A stretch of DNA of 64,000 nt from Pseudomonas sp. 14P_8.1_Bac3. GTDB taxonomy: Bacteria; Pseudomonadota; Gammaproteobacteria; Pseudomonadales; Pseudomonadaceae. Made by a program: the position numbers and the translations under genes. The stretch's first letter is position 1; each line of letters opens with the position of its first letter. Location: the NCBI RefSeq assembly GCF_025466085.1, contig NZ_JANLOD010000032.1, positions 62,001-126,000 of the forward strand, given 5' to 3'. The notes under the pieces were generated by a model. That model saw only the letters and a list, made by a program, of their open reading frames with translations, had not been told where the DNA came from and made no database searches. Positions 1 to 8,100 of this stretch are shown one piece after another.

Positions 1-1
1 G

Positions 2-220
2 CCGGCCAAATTGGTCGACGGCTACACCGGCCCATACCCGTACATTCACGATGTGCCGGTGCGTAACTCGATCTTCGGCCTGAACATTGTTGATACCCGC
101 GCGAGCCTGTTGTCGGCCGAAAAACTGGTCAGCGGCGACAAGTACACCTTTATTCGCAATGCGTACCTGCAGAACCGCGAATTCAAAGTGAAAGACGGCC
201 AGGTCGAAGACGATTTCTGA
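2..220 (+). CDS. mlaA: MlaA (VacJ) outer-membrane lipoprotein, C-terminal end only
   Basis: Only the last 72 codons lie in the window; the gene begins upstream. MlaA is the outer-membrane lipoprotein of the Mla system, which returns mislocalised phospholipids to the inner membrane. The visible part carries the family's C-terminal pattern: a GPYPYIHDVPVR segment, then VDTRASLLSAEKL and YTFIRNAYLQNREF, which line up with the ETRAQLL and YIMVREAYFQRHDF parts of E. coli MlaA as I recall it. The next gene is a PilZ protein on the opposite strand, as beside vacJ in P. aeruginosa. The identity rests on this tail alone. Confidence 0.82.
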   Translation, partial: PAKLVDGYTGPYPYIHDVPVRNSIFGLNIVDTRASLLSAEKLVSGDKYTFIRNAYLQNREFKVKDGQVEDDF

Positions 221-235
221 TCACGACCGGCAGAA

Positions 236-272
236 ACGAAAGAAGGCGGCCCAATGGCCGCCTTCTTTCGTT
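236..272. terminator. Bidirectional terminator between mlaA and the PilZ gene
   Basis: A near-perfect hairpin (AGAAGGCGGCC, loop CAAT, GGCCGCCTTCT) is flanked by A-rich and T-rich sides, so it can end transcription from both converging genes. Confidence 0.8.
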
Positions 273-283
273 CTGGATCCGGC

Positions 284-583
284 TTATTTCATCGTCAGGA
301 TTGTAAGGCCGAGTTTCTGGCTGCCGCCGTCCTGATCTTTGACCCACACCACTTCGGTCTCGGCTTCGAGGCCTTTCAGGGCCGTGTGATCGGATTCGAT
401 CCGCACGCTCAGGCGGTCACCGACCTTGAACGAGCGGGGTGCCTTGACTTGCATGCCACTGCTGGAAAGGTCGATACAGACGGCTGCAACCTCGTCTCCC
501 TGATGAATCAGCGCCACATCGGCGTCGACCCGCATGCGGATGAAATCGCGCTTTTCGCTGTAGTCCCGATCGGTTTGACTCAT
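284..583 (-). CDS. Single-domain PilZ protein (c-di-GMP receptor)
   Basis: A 99-residue PilZ domain protein. PilZ domains bind cyclic di-GMP through an RxxxR motif and a D/NxSxxG motif; both are present (RDFIR near the N-terminus and DLSSSG about 25 residues later). There is no other domain, so it probably acts by binding a partner or simply as a c-di-GMP sink. An ATG nine bases upstream (592) is in frame, but the AAGGA sits about eight bases before the ATG at 583, which is therefore preferred. Two diguanylate cyclase-type genes occur in this window, but nothing links them directly to this protein. Confidence 0.88.
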   Translation of the reverse strand: MSQTDRDYSEKRDFIRMRVDADVALIHQGDEVAAVCIDLSSSGMQVKAPRSFKVGDRLSVRIESDHTALKGLEAETEVVWVKDQDGGSQKLGLTILTMK

Positions 584-599
584 GGGCTTCATCCTTCCA

Positions 600-860
600 T
601 TGGGTTACGGATTTGTCTGTTCTTATAACTCCCGGTGATTTGACAAGTAAAGACGGCAAGCGACCATCGGCGTGAGCTTGAAACGCCCCGCGGATGGGAG
701 TACCGTCTGCGCCTTAGAAGGGCACCTCTGGTGTGCCTGCGTGTAGGGTAAATGCCCGAAAGCGGTGCGGCAGAGAGGCTAGAAAGCGAATCCAGTAGTG
801 TGAGTCGGGGCAAACCCCCCTGCCTGCTACGCCAACCTAATTCTGGCGCCGTTTGCCCAC
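600..860 (+). ncRNA. Candidate structured 5' leader or small RNA upstream of rssB
   Basis: About 230 bases of non-coding sequence rich in complementary segments precede rssB. A plausible promoter is TTGGGT at 600-605 and TATAAC at 624-629 with 18 bases between. Possible pairings are GACGG 652-656 with CCGTC 703-707, GGCACC 721-726 with GGTGTGCC 730-737, GGCAG 769-773 with CTGCC 820-824, and a GGGG-CAAA-CCCC hairpin at 807-818. I do not recognise a known riboswitch class. There is no Shine-Dalgarno before the rssB ATG. It could be a regulatory leader, or an independent small RNA that ends before rssB. Confidence 0.4.
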
Positions 861-2045
861 ATGCCAAAAACCAGTGCCACGCTGCTGATAATCGATGATG
901 ACGAAGTAGTGCGCGCGAGCCTCGCCGCCTATTTGGAAGACAGTGGTTTCAGCGTCTTGCAGGCCAGCAATGGCCAGCAGGGTCTTCAGGTATTCGAGCA
1001 AGACAAGCCCGACTTGGTCATCTGCGATCTGCGCATGCCGCAGATGGGCGGACTCGAACTTATCCGTCAGGTCACCGAGCGGTCACCGCAAACGCCTGTG
1101 ATTGTGGTGTCGGGTGCTGGCGTGATGAACGACGCGGTCGAAGCGCTGCGCCTCGGCGCGGCGGATTACCTGATCAAGCCTCTCGAAGATCTGGCCGTGC
1201 TCGAGCACTCCGTGCGCCGGGCCCTGGATCGTGCGCGCCTGCTGCTCGAAAATCAGCGCTACCGCGAGAAGCTGGAGAAGGCCAACCGTGAGCTGGAAGC
1301 CAGCCTGAACCTGCTTCAGGAAGACCAGAACGCCGGTCGCCAGGTGCAGATGAACATGCTGCCGATCAGCCCCTGGACCATCGACGATTTCAAATTTGCG
1401 CACCAGATCATCCCGTCGCTGTACCTGTCGGGTGATTTCGTCGACTACTTTCGGGTCGACGAGCGTCGGGTAGCCTTCTACCTGGCGGACGTTTCCGGGC
1501 ATGGCGCCTCTTCAGCCTTCGTTACCGTGCTGTTGAAGTTCATGACCACGCGCTTGCTGTTCGAGTCCAAGCGCAATGGCACATTGCCGGAATTCAAGCC
1601 TTCAGAGGTTCTTGGTCATATCAACCGGGGCCTGATCAGCTGTAAGCTGGGTAAACACGTCACAATGGTCGGTGGAGTCATCGACGAGGAGACAGGTTTG
1701 TTGACCTATAGCATCGGCGGTCATTTGCCGTTGCCTGTGTTGTACACGCCAGACAATGTCCGTTATCTGGAAGGTCGTGGTCTGCCGGTGGGCCTCTTCA
1801 ATGAAGCCACCTACGAAGACCACGTGCTGGAGCTGCCGCCGACGTTCAGCCTGACGCTGATGTCTGATGGCATTCTGGACCTTTTGCCAGAACCGACACT
1901 CAAAGAAAAAGAAGCGGCTTTGCCCCAGCGGGTCAAGGCAGCGGGCGGCACCCTGGATGGGCTGCGGCAGGTTTTTGGATTGGCCACGCTAGGGGAGATG
2001 CCGGATGATATCGCCCTGTTGGTGTTGAGCAGGAATCTTCAATGA
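861..2045 (+). CDS. rssB: Response regulator with PP2C-type (SpoIIE) serine phosphatase output, RssB-like
   Basis: 394 residues. An N-terminal receiver (about 5-120) has the acidic pocket IDDDE, the phospho-acceptor D56 (VICDLRMP), S84 and K106 (LIKP). A coiled-coil linker (about 125-165) leads to a PP2C/SpoIIE phosphatase domain with metal-binding aspartates in SGDFVDYF and LADVSGHG. By analogy with the P. aeruginosa pair, phosphorylation should tune dephosphorylation of the anti-sigma antagonist encoded next. Here 'RssB' means the Pseudomonas phosphatase, not the E. coli RpoS adaptor in the strict sense. The start ATG follows no recognisable Shine-Dalgarno. The stop overlaps the next start (ATGA), so the two are translationally coupled. 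Confidence 0.87.
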   Translation: MPKTSATLLIIDDDEVVRASLAAYLEDSGFSVLQASNGQQGLQVFEQDKPDLVICDLRMPQMGGLELIRQVTERSPQTPVIVVSGAGVMNDAVEALRLGAADYLIKPLEDLAVLEHSVRRALDRARLLLENQRYREKLEKANRELEASLNLLQEDQNAGRQVQMNMLPISPWTIDDFKFAHQIIPSLYLSGDFVDYFRVDERRVAFYLADVSGHGASSAFVTVLLKFMTTRLLFESKRNGTLPEFKPSEVLGHINRGLISCKLGKHVTMVGGVIDEETGLLTYSIGGHLPLPVLYTPDNVRYLEGRGLPVGLFNEATYEDHVLELPPTFSLTLMSDGILDLLPEPTLKEKEAALPQRVKAAGGTLDGLRQVFGLATLGEMPDDIALLVLSRNLQ

Positions 2046-2524
2046 GTACCGGTAGAATCCAGTTCGCCGAGCAGGACGGCACTTTCGTCCTGAAGTTCGT
2101 CGGTGAAGTTCGCCTGACCCTGTGTTCGGCGTTGGATGCGACTATTGAGCGGATCTTCACGGCGTTGAACTTCAACTCGATCGTGATCGACCTGACCGAA
2201 ACCCGTAGCATCGACAGCACCACCCTTGGCCTGCTGGCCAAGCTGTCGATCCTGTCGCGGCAAAAGGTCGGCCTGCTGCCGACCGTCGTCACCACCCACG
2301 AAGACATCACCCGGTTGCTGCAGTCCATGGGCTTCGAGCAAGTATTCAATATCGTGGATCGTCCGATCCCATGCCCTGAATGCCTGACCGACCTGCCTGA
2401 TCAGGACCAGTCCGAAGAAGTGGTGCGGATCAAGGTGCTCGAAGCACACAAGATCCTCATGGGGCTGAACGATTCGAATCGTGAGGCGTTCCATGACCTG
2501 GTCAATGCGCTGGAGCGGCACTGA
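2042..2524 (+). CDS. rssC: STAS-domain anti-sigma factor antagonist, RssC-like
   Basis: 160 residues. The first ~110 form a STAS domain with the conserved phosphorylatable serine in the SIDSTTLG turn (S59). Such proteins are switched by phosphorylation of this serine and release a sigma or other partner when dephosphorylated; the phosphatase upstream is the obvious partner because the reading frames overlap by four bases. The C-terminal ~50 residues (beginning near PCPECLTDL) are an extension beyond the usual STAS fold and include two cysteines. A terminator follows directly. Confidence 0.85.
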   Translation: MSTGRIQFAEQDGTFVLKFVGEVRLTLCSALDATIERIFTALNFNSIVIDLTETRSIDSTTLGLLAKLSILSRQKVGLLPTVVTTHEDITRLLQSMGFEQVFNIVDRPIPCPECLTDLPDQDQSEEVVRIKVLEAHKILMGLNDSNREAFHDLVNALERH

Positions 2525-2544
2525 TTCCGTAAGCCGTCGCGCAT

Positions 2545-2580
2545 AAAAAAGGGCGAACCTGTGAGGGTTCGCCCTTTTTG
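2545..2580. terminator. Bidirectional terminator between rssC and tal
   Basis: AAAAAAGGGCGAACC, a short loop, then GGTTCGCCCTTTTT: a strong GC stem with A/T tails on both sides, placed between two converging genes. Confidence 0.9.
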
Positions 2581-2595
2581 CGTTTCGATCAGCCG

Positions 2596-3522
2596 TTACA
2601 GCTTGGCCTGCAACAGCGCCTCAAGCTTCTCCTGGTCCCGGGCAAACTGACGAATGCCCTCAGCCAGTTTCTCGGTCGCCATCGCATCCTCGTTGGACAA
2701 CCAACGGAACTGCGCTTCGTTCAGGCTCAAACGCGCTTCACCGGCATGACCCGGCGCCAATTTGCGCTCCAGCTTGCCGGTGTCCGCAGCCAGCTTGTCG
2801 ATCAGATCCGGGCTGATGGTCAAGCGGTCGCAACCGGCCAACTGCTCGATCTGATTCAGATTGCGGAAGCTTGCCCCCATGACCACGGTTTTGTAGTCAT
2901 TGGCCTTGTAATAGTTGTAGATGCGCGTCACCGACTGCACGCCCGGATCATCCGCGCCGGTGTAGTCGTTGCCGTTGGCCTTTTTGTACCAGTCGTAGAT
3001 CCGGCCCACGAACGGCGAAATCAGGAACACGCCCGCATCGGCACACGCCGCCGCCTGAGCGAACGAGAACAGCAGCGTCAGGTTGGTCTGGATGCCTTCT
3101 TTTTCAAGGATCTCGGCAGCGCGAATGCCTTCCCAGGTGGACGCGATCTTGATCAGCACGCGATCACGGCCAATGCCGGCCTTGTCGTACAGCTCGATCA
3201 GTCGGTGCGCACGCTTCAGGACGGCATCTGTGTCGAACGACAGGCGCGCATCCACTTCGGTGGAAATGCGACCCGGGATCACTTTCAGGATTTCTTGCCC
3301 TACCGCGACGCCAAAACGGTCGCTGGCCAGGCCCACATCGCCCTTGCAGTCGCTGACGCAAGCGTTCAGCAATTCGGCGTAACCGGTGATGGCCGCTGCT
3401 TTGAGCAGCAGGGAGGGGTTGGTGGTAGCGTCGACCGGCTTGACGCGAGCGATCGCTTCGAAGTCGCCGGTGTCGGCAACCACGGTGGTCATTTGCTTGA
3501 GTTGTTCCAGCTTTGAAGTCAT
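2596..3522 (-). CDS. tal: Transaldolase
   Basis: 308 residues, class I transaldolase of the non-oxidative pentose phosphate pathway (sedoheptulose-7-P + glyceraldehyde-3-P to erythrose-4-P + fructose-6-P). The Schiff-base lysine is K125 in LIKIAST, and the family stretches [16 protein letters not shown] and [10 protein letters not shown] are present. The frame is open 57 bases further upstream, but the family N-terminus (TSKLEQLKQ) fits the ATG at 3522. Monocistronic, ending on the shared terminator. Confidence 0.96.
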   Translation of the reverse strand: MTSKLEQLKQMTTVVADTGDFEAIARVKPVDATTNPSLLLKAAAITGYAELLNACVSDCKGDVGLASDRFGVAVGQEILKVIPGRISTEVDARLSFDTDAVLKRAHRLIELYDKAGIGRDRVLIKIASTWEGIRAAEILEKEGIQTNLTLLFSFAQAAACADAGVFLISPFVGRIYDWYKKANGNDYTGADDPGVQSVTRIYNYYKANDYKTVVMGASFRNLNQIEQLAGCDRLTISPDLIDKLAADTGKLERKLAPGHAGEARLSLNEAQFRWLSNEDAMATEKLAEGIRQFARDQEKLEALLQAKL

Positions 3523-3700
3523 GGGCGTGCTCTGTCCTATGGGTCTAATGACATTACCCGAGCGCTGACAGCCACTCAAGGGCGCATGTATGTATCGATC
3601 GCCCCAGCGGCAACAACCTGAAAACAGCTGTTTGAATGGCGGGGCGGGGTGCTGATAAATACGATGCCAAATCGGGACACAGGTTCAAACCGGGTGACGG
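3523..3700. promoter_or_regulatory. tal upstream region with a 12-bp perfect palindrome
   Basis: This gap lies between dusA and tal, both on the minus strand, so it should hold the tal promoter. The only notable element is AAACAGCTGTTT at 3622-3633, about 100 bases before the tal start; it could be an operator, but no regulator is identified. Confidence 0.3.
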
Positions 3701-4687
3701 TTAGCGTCCTTCAAGCAACTCCGCCGCCTGATCCAGCAACGCCAATGGCTCCTTGGCCTTGTGAATATCCACCGACAACAACTGCCGAAACCGACGAGCC
3801 CCCGGAAATCCGGTGCCCAGCCCCAGTACATGCCGGGTGATGTGGTGCATTGAACCGCCGGCGTCGATATGTGCCGCTATATAAGGCCGCAGCTGTGCCA
3901 ATGCCTCGGCGCGGCTGATGATCGGTGCGGTACTGCCAAACAGTTGCTGGTCCACCTCGGCCATCACATAAGGATTGTGATACGCCTCGCGGCCCAGCAT
4001 TACGCCATCGAACGTTTGCAAATGTTCGTGGCAGGCTTCCAGCGTCTTGATACCGCCGTTGAGGATGATCTCCAGCTCCGGGAAGTCCGCTTTCAACCGC
4101 GCAGCCACGTCATACCGCAGGGGCGGGATGTCGCGGTTTTCCTTCGGCGACAAACCTTCCAGAATCGCGATCCGCGCATGCACCGTAAAACTCGTGCACC
4201 CGGCATCGCGAACCGTGCCGACAAAATCACATAACGCTTCGTAACTGTCCCGCCCGTTGATCCCGATCCGATGTTTCACCGTCACCGGAATCGACACCGC
4301 ATCGCGCATCGCCTTCACGCAATCGGCCACCAGCTGCGGATGCCCCATCAGCACGGCACCGATCATATTGTTCTGCACCCGATCACTCGGGCAGCCGACG
4401 TTCAGATTCACCTCGTCATAACCATGGTCCTGCGCCATGCGCGCGCAGGCAGCCAGGTCCAGCGGCACACTGCCACCGAGTTGCAGGGCAAGCGGGTGTT
4501 CGGCGTCATTGTGACGCAGGAAACGCTCGTGATCGCCGTTGAGAAGCGCACCGGTGGTGACCATTTCGGTGTAGAGGAGGGCGTGTTTGGAGAGCAGGCG
4601 CAGGAAGAAACGGCAGTGGCGGTCTGTCCAGTCCATCATGGGCGCGACGGAAAAACGGCGAGAGGGCGAAGCTGTGTGCTGGGGCAT
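3701..4687 (-). CDS. dusA: tRNA-dihydrouridine(20/20a) synthase
   Basis: 328 residues, FMN-dependent Dus family, reducing uridines in the D-loop of tRNA. Visible motifs are APMMDWTDRH for FMN/phosphate contact, LNVGCPSDRVQ with the catalytic Cys99, and HARIAILEGLSPKENR, which is characteristic of the DusA branch. A second family member (dusC-type) lies at 28934-29893. A run of ten G residues at 4735-4744 lies about 50 bases before the start. Confidence 0.94.
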   Translation of the reverse strand: MPQHTASPSRRFSVAPMMDWTDRHCRFFLRLLSKHALLYTEMVTTGALLNGDHERFLRHNDAEHPLALQLGGSVPLDLAACARMAQDHGYDEVNLNVGCPSDRVQNNMIGAVLMGHPQLVADCVKAMRDAVSIPVTVKHRIGINGRDSYEALCDFVGTVRDAGCTSFTVHARIAILEGLSPKENRDIPPLRYDVAARLKADFPELEIILNGGIKTLEACHEHLQTFDGVMLGREAYHNPYVMAEVDQQLFGSTAPIISRAEALAQLRPYIAAHIDAGGSMHHITRHVLGLGTGFPGARRFRQLLSVDIHKAKEPLALLDQAAELLEGR

Positions 4688-4920
4688 TGGAATCTGAATC
4701 AGGAAGGCGAAGGGGCGCAGTTTATCAGGGATGAGGGGGGGGGGCTTGAGAGGATGCTATGAGGCTCACTGGTCGTCGAACAAACCTCTTTGGACTGAAG
4801 GCGCCTTACCTGAACCAATCCTGTCGTTCAGACAAATTTCATGATTCGTGTCGACCCTGAGGCCTAGGATTACGACGTAAGCTCGTATTGCCGTGTCCTC
4901 AGCTCACAGGAACCCGAAAC
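4688..4920. other. Intergenic stretch between dusA and the lipoprotein gene
   Basis: This holds the divergent promoters of dusA (minus) and the lipoprotein (plus). Apart from the G10 run at 4735-4744 I see no operator or hairpin. Confidence 0.5.
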
Positions 4921-5139
4921 ATGATCTCGAACCTCATCAAAGTCGTGCTGATCGGCGGCGCATTGCTGCTGAGTGCCTGCTCGGGCGTGAGCACCCATGA
5001 CAATTATTCGGAAGCCGCGCTGCCGTCTGCCGGCTTTGGACCGGGCCCTGCCAGCCACCCCGGCAACATGAATTTCCATGGCAGCGCGCTGGGCAGCAGC
5101 TTCGGGGAGTACGGTTCAGGGTTGTTGCACGACGATTAG
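4921..5139 (+). CDS. Small putative lipoprotein, function unknown
   Basis: 72 residues. The N-terminus is a type II signal peptide with lipobox LLLSAC (lipidated Cys20), leaving a mature chain of about 53 residues rich in Gly, Ser and Pro with no recognised domain. The residue after Cys is Ser, so outer-membrane sorting is expected. The start is set by AGGA eight bases before the ATG; an in-frame start 33 bases upstream would bury the signal peptide. It stands alone, tail to tail with the PheC-like gene. Confidence 0.72.
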   Translation: MISNLIKVVLIGGALLLSACSGVSTHDNYSEAALPSAGFGPGPASHPGNMNFHGSALGSSFGEYGSGLLHDD

Positions 5140-5192
5140 TTTTCGGGGCAACGGCATAGGTGTTTCTGCCGTTGCACCGTGGGTGGTGACTG

Positions 5193-5978
5193 CTATTTGG
5201 CTTCCGGGGTCGCTATCCACTGCCCCAGAATCTTTTGGTAGTTGCCCGTTACCTTGGCCAGGTGCAGCCACTGATCGACGTACAACTTCCACGTCATGTC
5301 ATCACGCGGCAGCAAATAGGCCTTCTCGCCATACTGCATGAACTGGCTCGGGTTCACCGCGCACAAACCGGGTTTCAGTTTCTGCTGATACAGCGCTTCC
5401 GAGGCATCGGTCATCATTACGTCAGCTTTTTTATCCAGCAACTCCTGGAAAATAGTCACGTTGTCGTGCAATTGCAGCTGCGCCTTGGGCAGGTAGGCGT
5501 GCACAAAGGCTTCGTTGGTGCCGCCGGCCGGTTCAACCAGTCGAACGGAAGGCTGGTTGATCTGCTCGACGGTCTGGTACAGCGCCTGATCCTCGCAGCG
5601 TACCAGCGGGACTTTGCCGTCGACGTCCAGCGTGGTGCTGAAGAAGGCTTTTTTCTGCCGTTCCAGGGTGACCGAGATCCCGCCCATGCCGATGTCGCAT
5701 TTGCCTGCCAACAAGTCGGGCATGAGGGTTTTCCAGGTGGTCTGCACCCAGTCGACCTTGACGCCCAGGCTGTCGGCTAGCGAGCGGGCCATCGTTATGT
5801 CGATCCCGGAATATTCGCCGTCTTCGGCCTTGAAGGTGTACGGCTTGTAATCGCCTGTGGTGCAGACGCGCAGTTGTCCTTGCTGGATGACGCTGTCCAG
5901 ATGCGAGTTTTCTGCGTGAACACCAAACGTAAGAGCGAGCAAGCCGCCAAACATCAGTGAACGTTTCATGGTTTTCAT
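5193..5978 (-). CDS. Periplasmic PheC-like protein (cyclohexadienyl dehydratase or solute-binding relative)
   Basis: 261 residues: signal peptide (about 1-22) and a bilobed family-3 solute-binding fold. It shares with P. aeruginosa PheC, as I remember that sequence, the strings TTGDYKP, GGTNE.F, HDNVTIFQ, EKAYLLPRD and YVDQWLH. PheC converts prephenate or arogenate to phenylpyruvate or phenylalanine in the periplasm. Work on PheC evolution identified a general-acid Glu in its TDAIEA segment; here that segment is TDASEA, with Glu194 kept, which favours an enzyme over a binding protein. No ABC permease or ATPase is nearby, which also fits an enzyme. The alternative is an orphan amino-acid binding protein. 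Confidence 0.72.
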   Translation of the reverse strand: MKTMKRSLMFGGLLALTFGVHAENSHLDSVIQQGQLRVCTTGDYKPYTFKAEDGEYSGIDITMARSLADSLGVKVDWVQTTWKTLMPDLLAGKCDIGMGGISVTLERQKKAFFSTTLDVDGKVPLVRCEDQALYQTVEQINQPSVRLVEPAGGTNEAFVHAYLPKAQLQLHDNVTIFQELLDKKADVMMTDASEALYQQKLKPGLCAVNPSQFMQYGEKAYLLPRDDMTWKLYVDQWLHLAKVTGNYQKILGQWIATPEAK

Positions 5979-6025
5979 CGTTAACCCGCTTCCTTGTTGG
6001 CTTGGATTGATTGTCGGCGTAAGGC

Positions 6026-7198
6026 CTAGATTGAGGCGCTGGCCAACGGCAAATAAACCCTGAACACCGTCCCGTCCTCCAGGCTCGAACTCACCGAGAC
6101 ATTGCCGCCATGAGCCAGGGCGATTTCCCGGACGATGAACAATCCAAGCCCCACGCTGCGCACGTCACTGTCAGTCTCGGTGCCGCGAGTCATTGGCTCG
6201 AACAGCACGGCCATCAGCGTCTGCGGGATGACCGGCCCGTGGTTATGTACCGACACAACGGCCTGTCCGTCTTCGAGGCGGGAAGTCACAGTGATTGGCT
6301 GTTTCAAATCGCCGTAAGCCACGCTGTTGGCCACCAGGTTGCCGATGATTTGCTGCACGCGATCGGCATCTAGAAAAGCTGAGCCGGAACCAGAAGAGTT
6401 GTGCAGCAGCGATGCGTTCGGAAATGCAACGCGCAGCTCGTCGACGCTGTGACTGACGAAGGCATGCAAATCTTGCGGGGAAGGAGAGATCGCAATGCCG
6501 CTTCCAACCCTGGCCAATGCGAAGTCCAGCAGATCGGCAATCATGCGCTCGGCGCGGTCTGCTGACTGGCTGATGTGGCTGAGCAGTTTGGTTTCCTTGG
6601 CGCTGCGCTCACCTCGAGCCAGGATGTCCGATGCCATTTTGATCGCGGTCAGCGGGTTTTTCAGGTCGTGACTGACGATGGCGACCATCTGCTCGGCAAA
6701 CGAAGCGCGGCGCTGGGCTTTTTCGTAGGCCAGGTTCAGTTCAGCCTGCGCCTGCTGGAGAGCGGTTTCCGCAGCGGTTTTTTCACGCAGCAGGCCTTCG
6801 GCGATTTTTCGGGCGTTGAGCAGTTCACGTTCGTACTTGTCGCGGTCGGTGGTGCCGAACAGTGCCAATTCGTTGAATGCACCGCTGGCGTGCTCGCGCC
6901 GGACGCCGTTGAGCAGCATGGTGACGATGCGTTTGTCTTGATGAATAAGGTCAAGTTTGACTTCAGCGACCGAGCCTTGCATGCGCATCAGCGGCGCCCA
7001 GTGGGTCTGATGAAAAATCCGCCCGCCCATGGTCAGCAGGTTCTGAAAGCGCTGGCCGTGCAGTTCCTGCTGACTGAAGCCGACCCAACTGCTGAACGTT
7101 TGGTTACAGCGCAGGATCGTGCCGTCCTCTTTCGTCACTACCAGGCCGCACGGGGCTTCTTCGAAGAGGGTTTGCGGATCCAGAAGATCAGTCGTCAT
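6026..7198 (-). CDS. PAS-domain sensor histidine kinase
   Basis: 390 residues, no membrane segment. A single PAS domain (about 8-120) is followed by a coiled coil (about 120-170), HisKA with H177 in IVSHDLKNPL, and a HATPase domain with N-box NLVANSVAYG, an F-box LFEPMTRG and G2 VGLGLFIV. The G1 aspartate position reads HNHGPVIP, as in a subset of Pseudomonas kinases. Its start lies inside the 3' end of the upstream RsbQ-like hydrolase gene (11-base overlap, AAGG five bases before the ATG), so the two are translated together. No response regulator is adjacent. It probably senses a ligand made or delivered by the hydrolase. Confidence 0.88.
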   Translation of the reverse strand: MTTDLLDPQTLFEEAPCGLVVTKEDGTILRCNQTFSSWVGFSQQELHGQRFQNLLTMGGRIFHQTHWAPLMRMQGSVAEVKLDLIHQDKRIVTMLLNGVRREHASGAFNELALFGTTDRDKYERELLNARKIAEGLLREKTAAETALQQAQAELNLAYEKAQRRASFAEQMVAIVSHDLKNPLTAIKMASDILARGERSAKETKLLSHISQSADRAERMIADLLDFALARVGSGIAISPSPQDLHAFVSHSVDELRVAFPNASLLHNSSGSGSAFLDADRVQQIIGNLVANSVAYGDLKQPITVTSRLEDGQAVVSVHNHGPVIPQTLMAVLFEPMTRGTETDSDVRSVGLGLFIVREIALAHGGNVSVSSSLEDGTVFRVYLPLASASI

Positions 7199-8003
7199 GC
7201 GCGCCTTCCCACGCTGACAGGAAACTGTCCATCGCTTCAGTGCAAGCGCTCGGGGCGCTCATGTGCGGGCAATGGCCGACGTTGTCTACCAGGCGATACG
7301 TACTGTTGGGGAGTACCGCGTGCAGGTATTCGCCCACGGTAACGGGGGCGATCAGATCGTCGGTGGATTGCAGTATCAACGTCGGCGTGGTCAGTCCGGC
7401 AACGTCCCGGCGGTTGTCCGACATGAACGTCACGCGCGCGAACTGCTTGGCGATCTCCGGTTCGGTGCGGCAGAAGCTGTTGGTGAGTTCTTCGCCCAGC
7501 GCCGGTTGCCCCGGGGCACCCATGATCACCGGGGCCATGGTGCTGGACCAGCCGAGATAATTGCTGTCGAGGGTATCGAGCAATGAATGGATGTCTTCGC
7601 CTGTGAAACCGCCTACATAACCATTGGAATCGATGTAGCAGGGCGATGGACCAATCATCACGTGGGCGGCAATGCGGCCGGGAGACTGGCGATCGGCCAG
7701 TGCACCGATCATGGCGCTCACGGAATGACCGACCAGAATCACCGGGCCGGTGGCGTATTGATCGATGATTTCACCGAGGTCCTGCGCGTAACCGGCCAGC
7801 GAGTTGTACTTTGCCTTGTCGTAGGCGCTCAGGTCCGACTGTCCCGCGCCAACCAGGTCATACATCACTACGCGGAAACGTGAGGTGAAGTTCTTGAACA
7901 GATAACTCCACATGGTCTGATCGCAACCAAAGCCATGGGAAAAAATCAGCGTCGACGGACCGTCACCCATCACTTTTATGTTGTTGCGATGTTGAAGGTC
8001 CAT
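7188..8003 (-). CDS. RsbQ-like alpha/beta hydrolase
   Basis: 271 residues, close to the length of B. subtilis RsbQ (269). The nucleophile is S94 (GHSVSA), the acid D215 or D216 (QSTDDL) and the base H244 (VGHCPHMSAP); these segments match the RsbQ/KAI2/D14 branch of hydrolases. In B. subtilis, RsbQ works with the PAS domain of the phosphatase RsbP to report energy stress. Here its partner by overlap is a PAS histidine kinase instead. No signal peptide, so it is cytoplasmic. GGGAAG precedes the ATG at about six bases. The family call is strong; the signalling role is inferred. Confidence 0.85.
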   Translation of the reverse strand: MDLQHRNNIKVMGDGPSTLIFSHGFGCDQTMWSYLFKNFTSRFRVVMYDLVGAGQSDLSAYDKAKYNSLAGYAQDLGEIIDQYATGPVILVGHSVSAMIGALADRQSPGRIAAHVMIGPSPCYIDSNGYVGGFTGEDIHSLLDTLDSNYLGWSSTMAPVIMGAPGQPALGEELTNSFCRTEPEIAKQFARVTFMSDNRRDVAGLTTPTLILQSTDDLIAPVTVGEYLHAVLPNSTYRLVDNVGHCPHMSAPSACTEAMDSFLSAWEGAHDD

Positions 8004-8100
8004 GCGTGTCTTCCCGAGCGTGCCAAAGGTATTTCTGGCGTGTTCGGCAGTTTAGATAGTCCGGGGCATCCGGTCACGCGTTGCCCGTAGAAAGTCGGTG

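Noticed and set aside
600..860. RNase P, SRP RNA, TPP, cobalamin or c-di-GMP riboswitch in the rssB leader
   Set aside because: None of the conserved core strings of these RNAs is present.
4735..4744. Run of ten G residues before dusA, possible phase-variable tract
   Set aside because: dusA is a housekeeping gene, and the tract is outside the coding sequence and without a visible promoter spacer; more likely a simple homopolymer.
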